A DNA stretch of 8,863 nt from CBDUXT01 sp965371245 (GTDB lineage: Bacteria; Planctomycetota; Phycisphaerae; UBA1845). The DNA lies in the NCBI GenBank assembly GCA_965371245.1, contig CBDUXT010000153.1, forward strand, positions 1 through 8,863. The letters run 5' to 3'. A program made the translations under genes and the position numbers. Below the pieces are notes generated by a model that did no database searches, was not told where the DNA came from, and was given only the letters and a program-made list of their open reading frames with translations. Of this stretch, positions 1 through 5,513 are shown piece after piece (the first letter of the stretch is position 1; each line of letters opens with the position of its first letter).

Positions 1-18
1 CTCAAAGCACGATCCGGC

Positions 19-1062
19 GTGGCATCGGCCGACGACCCGGACCTGGGATCGTGCAGCATGTCGGACAATCCAGTCTCACAGATCCGGCGAAACGATGCGC
101 TGGTCCGCCGTACGCTCTACGGTTGGCAGTGCGCCGGACGGTACACGAATGGCGCGCGTTGCCGGGAACTGGTTGCCAGCGCCCGCTTCCACGACGACCC
201 TTGGGCTCGCCCTGATCGGTTGGAGAAGATTCCCGACTACCACATCGTGGCCGAACTGCGAGGTTTGTTGTCTGGCAGCGAAGTTAGGGAATCGCTCAAG
301 TCGCTTTGCGATCGTGGGCACGCGACGGATGAGGGCGCGGGGGACCATTTCGGTGCTTGGGTATTGCCGGACAATCGGACCGTGTGGGTGTTCGATCCGA
401 GCCATATCCCGTTTGATTCGCTTGAAGAAGAACACGCTACTCATCTTCGCAAGGAATTCGCCGACTGGCCGCAAGAACAATTCGGCCCTCTCGGTCCTGC
501 GAAAGGTGCCAACGGTCAGCCGATGTGGGGAGCGATCGTCTTCATCGACGGTAGGGGCGTGGAGTTCAGATCGAACCTGAACGGGGAGTGCGGCTCTTGC
601 TACCGCCTTACCGCAGCCGGGATCGAACAGGCGGAACGGGACCATGACAGCTCGCCGACCGCTTCGGACGGTTCGCAAACCGACACACAGACGCCGGCTC
701 GCCATTCGCCCGAGGGTACGATTGAGGCACGGATCGAAAAGGCTAAGCGGGACTGTGTCAGCTCGCCGACCGCTGCGGACATACCGCAGACCAACACACA
801 GCCGCCGGCTCGCCATTCGCCCGCCCGTGCGTCCTCAATACCCGGCACGTCAGGTCAATCGGCCATGAGCTCCGAAGCACGGGCTCTGGCAGTCCTGGCC
901 GATCATCCCGACTGGACTAACAAGAGAATCGCAAAGGCGGCGGGTGTAAACCGGACGACGCTATACACTTGGCCCAAGTTCATTCAAGCACGTGCCGTAG
1001 CAAAAGAGGCAGGCAAACAAGATCGGGCGAAGCGATCCACACACCGAGGAAACGGTTCCTGA
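19..1062 (+). CDS. Hypothetical protein with C-terminal helix-turn-helix
   Basis: I do not recognise the N-terminal two thirds as a family. Residues 1-200 are a folded-looking region with two cysteine pairs (C38/C48 and C191/C194) and a winged-helix-like stretch near 76-116. Residues 202-231 and 239-268 are an internal duplication rich in S, T and P, so they probably form a flexible linker. Residues 284-327 look like a helix-turn-helix of the type that begins with a short alanine-rich helix, contains NKRIAKAAGVNRTTLY and ends in W-P-K-F; similar short domains are common in planctomycete accessory DNA (from memory). The tail is basic. The role is probably DNA binding, but the target is unknown. 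The reading frame starts at a GTG; an internal ATG at 58 (residue 14) is a reasonable alternative, and neither has a strong ribosome binding site. It may be cargo of the left element or the edge of older DNA. Confidence 0.6.
   Translation: MASADDPDLGSCSMSDNPVSQIRRNDALVRRTLYGWQCAGRYTNGARCRELVASARFHDDPWARPDRLEKIPDYHIVAELRGLLSGSEVRESLKSLCDRGHATDEGAGDHFGAWVLPDNRTVWVFDPSHIPFDSLEEEHATHLRKEFADWPQEQFGPLGPAKGANGQPMWGAIVFIDGRGVEFRSNLNGECGSCYRLTAAGIEQAERDHDSSPTASDGSQTDTQTPARHSPEGTIEARIEKAKRDCVSSPTAADIPQTNTQPPARHSPARASSIPGTSGQSAMSSEARALAVLADHPDWTNKRIAKAAGVNRTTLYTWPKFIQARAVAKEAGKQDRAKRSTHRGNGS
621..823 (+). repeat. Internal duplication, two 92-bp copies 111 bp apart
   Basis: Copy 1 is 621-712 and copy 2 is 732-823, separated by exactly 37 codons. 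The encoded 30-residue segments agree at 21 of 30 positions by my count and both end in PARHSP. The duplication lies between the N-terminal region and the helix-turn-helix of the gene at 19-1062, so it lengthens the linker without breaking the frame. Confidence 0.85.
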
Positions 1063-1098
1063 CCCGACACTTTGCCCGACACTTTGCCCGATACCGAT
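1063..1098 (+). repeat. Short 12-bp tandem repeat after the first gene
   Basis: The unit CCCGACACTTTG occurs at 1063-1074 and 1075-1086, with a diverged third copy from 1087. It begins directly after the TGA of the upstream gene and stays open in that frame for 19 codons, to a TAG at 1120-1122, coding for Pro-Asp-Thr-Leu units. It may be a recent extension of the coding repeat or simple non-coding repeat. The rest of 1099-1226 is an AT-richer patch in which I see no clear promoter. Confidence 0.6.
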
Positions 1099-1226
1099 AT
1101 CGTCTTAATCCTAAAAACATAGTGGTTTCCGCGCGCACAACAAGAGCTTCGACCCGACACTCCGCCGACACCCGCACGTAGAGTAGAGGCCCATCGGTGA
1201 GGCCCAACCACACGTGAGCGTGTTCA

Positions 1227-1430
1227 ATGGCGACACAACAGGACTACCCATCCGGCAACCCAACGCAAGACGCGGTAGTGGCATTTGTCGCGTTTGTCAC
1301 AGCCCTCCGCCACGGGAATACTGAACAACAGCGTCGCCATCGGGACATTCTTGACCACTGCGGTATTGCCGTCCGTGTGAAACGCGGTTGTCCGATCCCG
1401 CTCTCCTACGAGGGGGCGGTGCAACGATGA
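1227..1430 (+). CDS. Small hypothetical protein preceding the AlpA-like gene
   Basis: The product has 67 residues: a short polar N-terminus, a helix-forming segment around residues 15-35 with many A, V and F, and a basic second half. No catalytic motif or membrane segment is evident. The start is an ATG at 1227 with only a weak GTGAG-like ribosome binding site. The stop TGA (1428-1430) overlaps the ATG of the next gene by an ATGA junction, so the two are probably translated together as the first genes of a cassette running to 3159. I recall small genes in this position before AlpA-like genes in planctomycete elements, but the function is unknown. Confidence 0.55.
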   Translation: MATQQDYPSGNPTQDAVVAFVAFVTALRHGNTEQQRRHRDILDHCGIAVRVKRGCPIPLSYEGAVQR

Positions 1431-1678
1431 TCGTTGAACCCGCCACGCCGGAACTACTGCACCTGGCAGTCGATGCCCGCCACCTCGGCGAAATGCTCTG
1501 CCTGTCGATCCGCACGATTCGCACGATGGATTCAGCCGGGAAGCTGCCCAAGCCGGTGACGCTGGCGTGTCGCTCGGTCCGGTGGAATGTCGCGGAAATC
1601 TCCGACTGGCTGGACGCGGGTGCGCCGGCTCGCATCGAATGGGAAGCGATCCGTCGCACCGGAGGGCGCCCGCGATGA
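1427..1678 (+). CDS. AlpA-like helix-turn-helix protein, candidate excisionase/regulator
   Basis: The product has 83 residues from the ATG at 1427. The core (about residues 14-63) matches the AlpA/helix_turn_helix_17 pattern: a first helix VDARHLGEML, a turn, a recognition helix with SIRTIRTMDSAGKLP, then a wing-like strand ending in VRWNVAEISDWLD. Proteins of this kind act as excisionases or activators of integrase genes in integrative elements and P4-like satellites. A longer reading from a TTG at 1388 exists, but the ATG is preferred because it has a GAGGGGG ribosome binding site about 8-12 bases upstream and overlaps the previous stop. The 3' end overlaps the next ORF by another ATGA, which indicates tight translational coupling. 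A role in excision is inferred from family and context. Confidence 0.8.
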   Translation: MIVEPATPELLHLAVDARHLGEMLCLSIRTIRTMDSAGKLPKPVTLACRSVRWNVAEISDWLDAGAPARIEWEAIRRTGGRPR

Positions 1679-1725
1679 CTGCAAAAAAAGCCGGGCCGCG
1701 TGGGGCGGACACCGGCGGAATCTAA
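1675..1725 (+). CDS. 16-codon ORF with A7 run, leader peptide or frameshift entry to next gene
   Basis: The ATG at 1675 overlaps the stop of the AlpA-like gene (ATGA) and has a very good GGAGGG ribosome binding site about 8 bases upstream. This is the best initiation signal between 1678 and 2074. The frame nonetheless stops at TAA 1723-1725 after 16 codons. Codons 3-5 contain seven consecutive A (1683-1689) followed by G. A -1 shift there joins the frame of the next gene, which is then open to 2084 and would give a protein of about 136 residues. Possible readings are programmed or transcriptional slippage, a leader peptide, or a homopolymer sequencing error. Confidence 0.4.
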   Translation: MTAKKAGPRGADTGGI

Positions 1726-1748
1726 CAAGAAAGAAACCCGCCGCGGCT

Positions 1749-2084
1749 ATGACCGATCGGCGGGCGGAAGATGTAGGCGACATGATCTTAGAAGATGTCC
1801 CAAACGCCGTCAACCGTTTCCCACTATGCCGACTATACGAGGCCAGACTCGTCGACGGATTCCCTACGGGTTGCCCGATGGCGCAGCCGAATCCGCTGGC
1901 GGCGCTGTTCGCGCTGCAAGAGCGCGGCTGGCAACGGATCGGCGCCGAACAAGCGGGCGGGACGACCGACCTGGACCGCGTCGATATCTGTAACAAGTGC
2001 CTCAATTCCGTGCTGCCCACCCCCTCCGTGCGGCGACTGCGCGCCCTTGCAGGATTGTCCAAAGGGGAACGGTATGTCGCTTGA
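1749..2084 (+). CDS. Small protein with four cysteines, possible zinc-binding
   Basis: The reading from the ATG at 1749 gives 111 residues; 1785 is another possible ATG. Neither has a good ribosome binding site, and the true start may be 1675 through a -1 shift at the A7 run, because the frame is open upstream. Cysteines at 27, 42, 81 and 84 (the last two as ICNKC) could form a zinc site. Between them is a segment, L50-G60, resembling an amphipathic helix. I do not recognise a named family. The gene ends inside the start of the ATPase gene (11-bp overlap), so it belongs to the same transcription unit and may work with it in replication or mobilisation of the element. Confidence 0.6.
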   Translation: MTDRRAEDVGDMILEDVPNAVNRFPLCRLYEARLVDGFPTGCPMAQPNPLAALFALQERGWQRIGAEQAGGTTDLDRVDICNKCLNSVLPTPSVRRLRALAGLSKGERYVA

Positions 2085-3159
2085 TCCGCCGCCGTTCGTC
2101 GAGCGGAACGCCACGCCCGACACGCACGATGCCGATGCCTTCCGTCCGCAGCTCGTGAGGAAACGTATGTCCGACGTGGCACCCGAGGCCGTGTCCTGGC
2201 TCTGGCCGGGACGGTTCCCGCTCGGCAAGCTCGCGCTTTTGGTCGGCGATCCGGGTCTGGGCAAGAGTTTTCTCACGCTCGACCTGGCCGCGCGACTATC
2301 ACGCGGGACACCCTGGCCGGACCGCCTTGACGAAGCGGTGACGCCAGCCGACACGGTGCTGCTGTCGGCCGAGGACGATCCGGGCGATACCATTCGACCC
2401 AGGCTGGACGCGGCCGAGGCTGACGCGAGCCGCATCCATGTAGTCACCGGGGTCCAACGATCGGCAACCGGGGAGCCGAAGTACTTTTCGCTCGACGCGG
2501 ACCTCGGGCCGCTGGAGGACACCATCGCGGAGACCTCGGCGCGGCTGTGCGTCATCGATCCGGTCTCGGCCTATCTGGGCGACCGCGACTCTCACAGCAA
2601 CGCCGACATTCGCGGTTTGCTCGCGCCACTGGCCGACCTGGCGGCCCGGCACGGGTGTGCGGTTGTCGCGGTGACCCACATGAACAAAGCCGGCGGCGCG
2701 CGGGCGATGTATCGCGCGATGGGATCGCTCGCCTTCATCGCGGCCGCAAGGATCGGCTGGCTTGTCGCCAAGAATCAAGAGGACGATACGCGACGGCTCC
2801 TGTTGCCGATCAAGTCGAACCTGATCGCCGAGCCGCACGGGATCGCGTTCCAGATACTCGACGGCCGAGTCCACTGGTTCCCCGAGCCGATCGATGTGGA
2901 CGCCGACGCGGTGCTCAGCGCGACCGGCGGGGACCGGGCGGAAAGCAACGCGGCCGCCGACTGGCTCCTGTCGTTGCTCGCCTGCGGTCCGCTGCCCGTC
3001 GGGGAAATCCGCGACGCGGCCCGAGCCGACTGCCACCGGTGGCGCACCGTCGAGCGAGCGAAGAAAACCCTCGGCATCGTCAGCCAGCGGGAAGGCTACG
3101 GAAGCTCCGGGCGATTCGTCTGGAAGCTGCCCGAGGGGGAGGAAGAGGGCGGCCCATAG
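2074..3159 (+). CDS. RepA-like AAA ATPase (RecA-fold, AAA_25 type)
   Basis: The product has 361 residues. Motifs seen: Walker A GDPGLGKS at 58-65, a SAEDDP segment at 98-103, Walker B-like LCVIDP at 158-163, and VTHMNK at 200-205, the sensor-like histidine segment typical of RecA-fold hexameric ATPases related to plasmid RSF1010 RepA. The C-terminal part (about 288-353) looks like a winged helix, with WRTVERAKKTLG as probable recognition helix. Such proteins usually act as replicative helicases or as helicase-like ATPases on plasmids, phages and integrative elements, so replication of the excised left element is the likely role. The frame is open upstream to 1795. The ATG at 2074 is chosen because it has an AAAGGGG ribosome binding site and overlaps the previous gene. 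The TAG stop lies inside the first hairpin unit that follows. Confidence 0.85.
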   Translation: MSLDPPPFVERNATPDTHDADAFRPQLVRKRMSDVAPEAVSWLWPGRFPLGKLALLVGDPGLGKSFLTLDLAARLSRGTPWPDRLDEAVTPADTVLLSAEDDPGDTIRPRLDAAEADASRIHVVTGVQRSATGEPKYFSLDADLGPLEDTIAETSARLCVIDPVSAYLGDRDSHSNADIRGLLAPLADLAARHGCAVVAVTHMNKAGGARAMYRAMGSLAFIAAARIGWLVAKNQEDDTRRLLLPIKSNLIAEPHGIAFQILDGRVHWFPEPIDVDADAVLSATGGDRAESNAAADWLLSLLACGPLPVGEIRDAARADCHRWRTVERAKKTLGIVSQREGYGSSGRFVWKLPEGEEEGGP

Positions 3160-3252
3160 ACCGCCAACCGGGATGTGGCGGTCAATGGCTGGCGCTATCA
3201 AGAACGCGGTTTTTCTCATAGACCGCCAACGCCCGTTGTGTGGCGGTCTATG
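3155..3252. repeat. Two hairpin units with shared 12-bp arms
   Basis: Unit 2 has perfect 12-bp arms, CATAGACCGCCA at 3217-3228 and its complement at 3241-3252, with a 12-base loop. Unit 1 (3155-3166 and 3176-3187) has the same arms with one mismatch and a 9-base loop. The four arm copies alternate in orientation over 98 bp, and the ATPase stop codon is inside the first arm. No T-run follows either stem directly (the only one, at 3210-3214, is 22 bases beyond unit 1), so a standard intrinsic terminator does not fit well. They could be binding sites, an origin-like iteron set or a stabilising RNA 3' structure. Confidence 0.75.
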
Positions 3253-3491
3253 GAGCGGATCACGGCCCAAGACCTCGTCACGCCGTCACCGGCGGGCCAT
3301 GCTGCGGGCGCGACCAACGCTCCGGGGACGCAGCGCGGGAGGCGTTGGAAGGGCTTGTCCGAGCGGGACGGGCGGTCTGGGACCACAGCTCCACAGGCAA
3401 GCCGGGGCAACCCGCGCAACGGGTTCGGCTTGTGTGCGCCGGGGATGGTGACACTGGCGACGGTGACAGAAACACCCCCAGCGCCCGTTAG
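3240..3491 (+). pseudogene. Possible remnant of a winged-helix protein C-terminus
   Basis: In the frame starting at GTG 3240 the second half reads like the end of a winged-helix domain (AAREALEGLVRAGRAVW, followed by a Gly-Pro-rich turn and a strand). The first half, rich in G, R, P and C, does not look like protein. A neighbouring frame contains ERITAQDL just upstream (around 3250-3275), and in the same neighbouring frame the region after 3445 reads as T-L-A-T-V-T-E. This is what a gene broken by one or two frameshifts would look like. It could equally be non-coding GC-rich DNA. Confidence 0.25.
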
Positions 3492-3525
3492 AACGGCAAT
3501 ACTGTCGCCGTCGCCAGTATCGCCA
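3446..3525. repeat. Long inverted repeat, 24-bp arms, upstream of xre-int promoter
   Basis: The left arm is 3446-3469 and the right arm 3502-3525, matching at 21 of 24 positions, with a 32-base loop. As plus-strand RNA, two of the three mismatches are G-U pairs, leaving one C-A mismatch, so the stem would be very stable. There is no T-run after it. It ends 25 bp before the TTGACA box of the xre promoter. The right element has an inverted repeat in the same relative place. Confidence 0.75.
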
Positions 3526-3550
3526 CACGGCAGAGGCGAGCGGAACGGAC

Positions 3551-3580
3551 TTGACAAGATATCCGGTGTGTGATATCTTA
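3551..3580 (+). promoter_or_regulatory. xre-int promoter with overlapping dyad operator
   Basis: A consensus -35 TTGACA (3551-3556) is separated by 17 bp from a -10-like TATCTT (3574-3579). A perfect dyad, AAGATATC (3556-3563) and GATATCTT (3572-3579) with an 8-bp spacer, lies across the promoter, so a repressor bound there would block RNA polymerase. The natural candidate is the Xre protein encoded directly downstream, giving autorepression of xre and int. The match to the operator of the right element supports a real regulatory site. Confidence 0.75.
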
Positions 3581-3593
3581 TGGGTGGTGAGCG

Positions 3594-3821
3594 ATGAAGA
3601 GTCATCCGGATAACGAAATGGCCGAGCGGATTCGAGCGGCGTTCCGGGCATCGGGGCTATCGATGAAGCGGCTGTCCGTGGAAAGCGGCGTTTACTACTC
3701 GGCCGTGCATGGATTCATCATGGGCACACGCGACCCGTCTCTCTCGACGGCGGCCCGCCTGTGCAAGGCGCTCGGTCTGGAACTGCGGCCGGGGCGGCGT
3801 GGCAAGCGAAAAGGCAGGTAA
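3594..3821 (+). CDS. Xre-family helix-turn-helix regulator (left element)
   Basis: The product is a 75-residue single-domain protein. Helices around 10-18, 21-29 (LSMKRLSVE), 32-40 (recognition, YYSAVHGFI) and 47-58 form the Cro/C1-type fold, followed by a basic tail GRRGKRKGR. It probably represses its own promoter and controls the integrase gene 3 bp downstream. The ATG at 3594 has GGTGGTGAG just upstream; an internal ATG at 3618 (M9) is the position that aligns with M7 of the paralogue. It is paralogous to the protein at 7223-7420: about 31 of 57 aligned residues are identical by my count, and the shared blocks include HGF near the recognition helix and RLC.AL.LELR at the end. Confidence 0.85.
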   Translation: MKSHPDNEMAERIRAAFRASGLSMKRLSVESGVYYSAVHGFIMGTRDPSLSTAARLCKALGLELRPGRRGKRKGR

Positions 3822-3824
3822 GAC

Positions 3825-5321
3825 GTGGCGAGAATCTTCCGGCAAAAGTACACGGCAAAAGACGGCAACGGGCGGCGCGTGGGGCGACAAAGCCGCAAGT
3901 GGTATGTGGAGTACGTGGATGCTGACCGTATCCGACGGCGCGTGCCGGGCTTTACTGACAAGCCAGCGACCCAACAACTCGCGTCCGACCTGGAAAAACA
4001 AGCGGCCCGCGAGGCGAGCGGGCTTGTGGACAAGTTCGCCGAACACCGCAAGAGGGCGCTGAGTGAACACGTGGACGACTGGCGTGAAGCGCTAGTCGCC
4101 AAGGGCACGTCCCAGAAACACGCGAACCTGTTGTCCGGTCGCGTCGGTCGTGTGCTCGACGGCTGTCGATTTACGTACTGGCCTGACCTGTCGGCGTCGC
4201 GGGTGCAAACGTACGTTGCCGCGCTACGAACCGACACCGAAGACAAGCGGGGAATCAGCGCGCAGACGTTCAATTTCTACCTTCAGGCGATAAAGCAATT
4301 CTGCCGGTGGATGGTGAAGGACCGGCGCGCGACGGATTCACCGGTCGCTCACCTGGACGCTTTGAACGTGGCCACCGACCGACGGCACGATCGGCGAGCG
4401 CTCACCCCCGATGAGCTTCAGCGGTTACTCAATACGGCGCGACACGGTCCCGACCGCTGCCGGATGCCCGGACCCGACCGGTCCCGGCTCTACCAACTTG
4501 CGGTCGAAACGGGCTTGCGCGCCGGCGAGCTGCGGTCGCTGGCGTGGGGTTCGTTCAACCTGAAGAGCCAGTCCCCCACGGTGACAGTCAACGCGGCATA
4601 CTCCAAGCGTCGGCGGGACGACACCCTACCGCTGAAGGGCTCTACGGCTGCGATGCTGGCCCGCTGGCGCGATTCGCTCGGTCCGATGGGCTCTGAGACC
4701 CTGATCTTTGCTGCAATGCCGCAGAAGCACGCGGTCGTCAAGATGCTTCGCGGTGACTTGGCCGATGCGGGCATCGAGTACCGGGACGCTGCGGGAACGG
4801 TGGCCGACTTTCACTGCCTGCGGCACACGTTCATCACAAACCTCGCCCGTTCCGGCGTGCATCCGAGGGTGGCCCAACAGCTCGCCCGGCATTCGACGAT
4901 CACGTTGACGATGGACCGCTACACGCACACGGTCGTCGGCGAGCTGTCCGAGGCGCTGGACGGATTGCCCGACCTGTCGAGTGACGGCCCGGTGCCGGAT
5001 CGCAAGCGGGCTACGGGGACTTGTGATATCGCTCCAAAGTTCTTACCGCTTTCCTTACCTATTTCCTTACCGACACCGGCTGCATCGGAAACACCGCGCC
5101 GTGCATCGGATTGCATCCAGCCGGGGAATGCCACGGGTTCGTCACGTCACGAAAACCCGGAGAAAACAGGGGCGAAACGCACGTCGGTGCATGCCGCTGC
5201 ATCGGATTGCAATCGGAGGAGGAGGGATTCGAACCCCCGAGACTCTTGCGAGCCTAACGGTTTTCAAGACCGTCGCCTTCAGCCGCTCGGCCACTCCTCC
5301 ACGACACCGGTGTCGAGGTAG
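3825..5321 (+). CDS. Tyrosine recombinase (integrase) of the left element
   Basis: The product has 498 residues from a GTG 3 bp after the xre stop, with AAGGCAGG upstream. An arm-binding N-terminus is followed by a SAM-like core-binding domain (about 78-170) and a catalytic domain (about 190-385). Catalytic residues are R232 (TGLRAGEL), K261, H330 and R333 (HCLRHTFIT), H356 (ARHS) and nucleophile Y366 (DRYTH). It should catalyse site-specific integration and excision at the 3' end of tRNA-Ser, which its own 3' end overlaps. After the tyrosine there is an unusually long tail of about 130 residues: a 4-residue periodic L-P stretch (407-418), then low-complexity sequence, then residues 464-492, which are simply the antisense of tRNA-Ser. 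The functional protein probably ends structurally near 390. Confidence 0.92.
   Translation: MARIFRQKYTAKDGNGRRVGRQSRKWYVEYVDADRIRRRVPGFTDKPATQQLASDLEKQAAREASGLVDKFAEHRKRALSEHVDDWREALVAKGTSQKHANLLSGRVGRVLDGCRFTYWPDLSASRVQTYVAALRTDTEDKRGISAQTFNFYLQAIKQFCRWMVKDRRATDSPVAHLDALNVATDRRHDRRALTPDELQRLLNTARHGPDRCRMPGPDRSRLYQLAVETGLRAGELRSLAWGSFNLKSQSPTVTVNAAYSKRRRDDTLPLKGSTAAMLARWRDSLGPMGSETLIFAAMPQKHAVVKMLRGDLADAGIEYRDAAGTVADFHCLRHTFITNLARSGVHPRVAQQLARHSTITLTMDRYTHTVVGELSEALDGLPDLSSDGPVPDRKRATGTCDIAPKFLPLSLPISLPTPAASETPRRASDCIQPGNATGSSRHENPEKTGAKRTSVHAAASDCNRRRRDSNPRDSCEPNGFQDRRLQPLGHSSTTPVSR
5042..5077 (+). repeat. Three 12-bp tandem units in the integrase tail
   Basis: The units begin at 5042, 5054 and 5066, each starting with CTTACC and followed by six variable bases. 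They encode the L-P-x-S periodic stretch after the catalytic domain. They lie 140-170 bp from the tRNA 3' end, so they could double as protein binding sites near the attachment site. That is inference. Confidence 0.55.
5081..5211 (+). repeat. Direct repeats next to the tRNA-Ser attachment region
   Basis: TGCATCGGA occurs at 5081-5089, 5102-5110 and 5198-5206. The last two extend to a 14-bp match, TGCATCGGATTGCA (5102-5115 and 5198-5211), the second ending just outside the tRNA gene. Spaced short direct repeats beside a tRNA att site are typical of arm-type integrase or excisionase sites, but no binding evidence exists. Confidence 0.5.
5214..5238. other. Probable attachment-site core of the left element (tRNA-Ser 3' end)
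   Basis: Tyrosine recombinases of tRNA-targeting elements usually use the T-arm and acceptor 3' strand as core, so that the tRNA is restored on integration. The intact tRNA and the adjacent integrase fit this. The second copy of this sequence, expected at the other end of the element, is not in the window, so the core limits are inferred. Confidence 0.5.
5214..5300 (-). tRNA. tRNA-Ser (anticodon UGA)
   Basis: Read on the minus strand, this is an 87-nt class II tRNA: acceptor GGAGGAG (5294-5300) pairs with CTCCTCC (5215-5221), the discriminator base is G, the anticodon stem is ACGGT/ACCGT around loop CTTGAAA, and the anticodon TGA is at 5264-5266. It has a long variable arm and a T-arm with TTCGAAT. 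CCA is not encoded. Its 3' end faces the left integrase, which marks it as the probable integration target of the left element. Confidence 0.96.
5302..5315. repeat. Perfect 14-bp palindrome beside the tRNA-Ser 5' end
   Basis: CGACACCGGTGTCG is its own reverse complement and starts 1 base beyond the tRNA 5' end (tRNA on the minus strand). It may be an upstream tRNA control or binding site, or coincidence in GC-rich DNA. Confidence 0.5.
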
Positions 5322-5513
5322 ACGCCGGGGCGCCGGCCGTGCCGACGCACCCGAGGTCGAGGCCTCATTCTACCCCGTTCCGGCGTGCTGGGTATCACGG
5401 TGCCGAAACAATCTCTCAAAGAACACGCGGGGCCGGGCGCTACAAGAAAAGAGAGCTTGCTTTGGAGCCTACCGCAGCATCGTCTTGGGGCTTACCCCCG
5501 GCATTGCGTGGCA

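Larger units (their letters stand above)
3160..3593. other. Gene-free gap with structured repeats between ATPase and xre
   Basis: This 434-bp stretch has no intact gene with a good start. It holds, in order, two hairpin units (to 3252), a stretch that in one frame resembles the end of a winged-helix protein (3240-3491), a long inverted repeat (3446-3525) and the xre-int promoter (from 3551). It separates the replication-like cassette from the integration module. Confidence 0.6.

Noticed and set aside
76..816. Long minus-strand open frame opposite the first gene
   Set aside because: Rich in R and containing the mirrored internal duplication; no ribosome binding site; it is the antisense shadow of the plus-strand gene, which has a credible helix-turn-helix.
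1063..1098. Tandem 12-bp units considered as a CRISPR-like array
   Set aside because: Units are directly adjacent, too short and without spacers; no cas-like gene is present.
3155..3214. Intrinsic terminator after the ATPase gene
   Set aside because: The T-run at 3210-3214 is 22 bases beyond the first stem and no stable stem abuts it, so the canonical terminator arrangement is missing.
2299..3270. 323-codon minus-strand open frame opposite the ATPase
   Set aside because: The plus strand encodes clear Walker motifs over the same span; the minus frame is a GC-rich shadow with no recognisable domain.
1..5213. Search for the distal att copy (tRNA-Ser 3' end) of the left element
   Set aside because: I found no second copy of the T-arm/acceptor sequence; the left boundary is outside the window or decayed.
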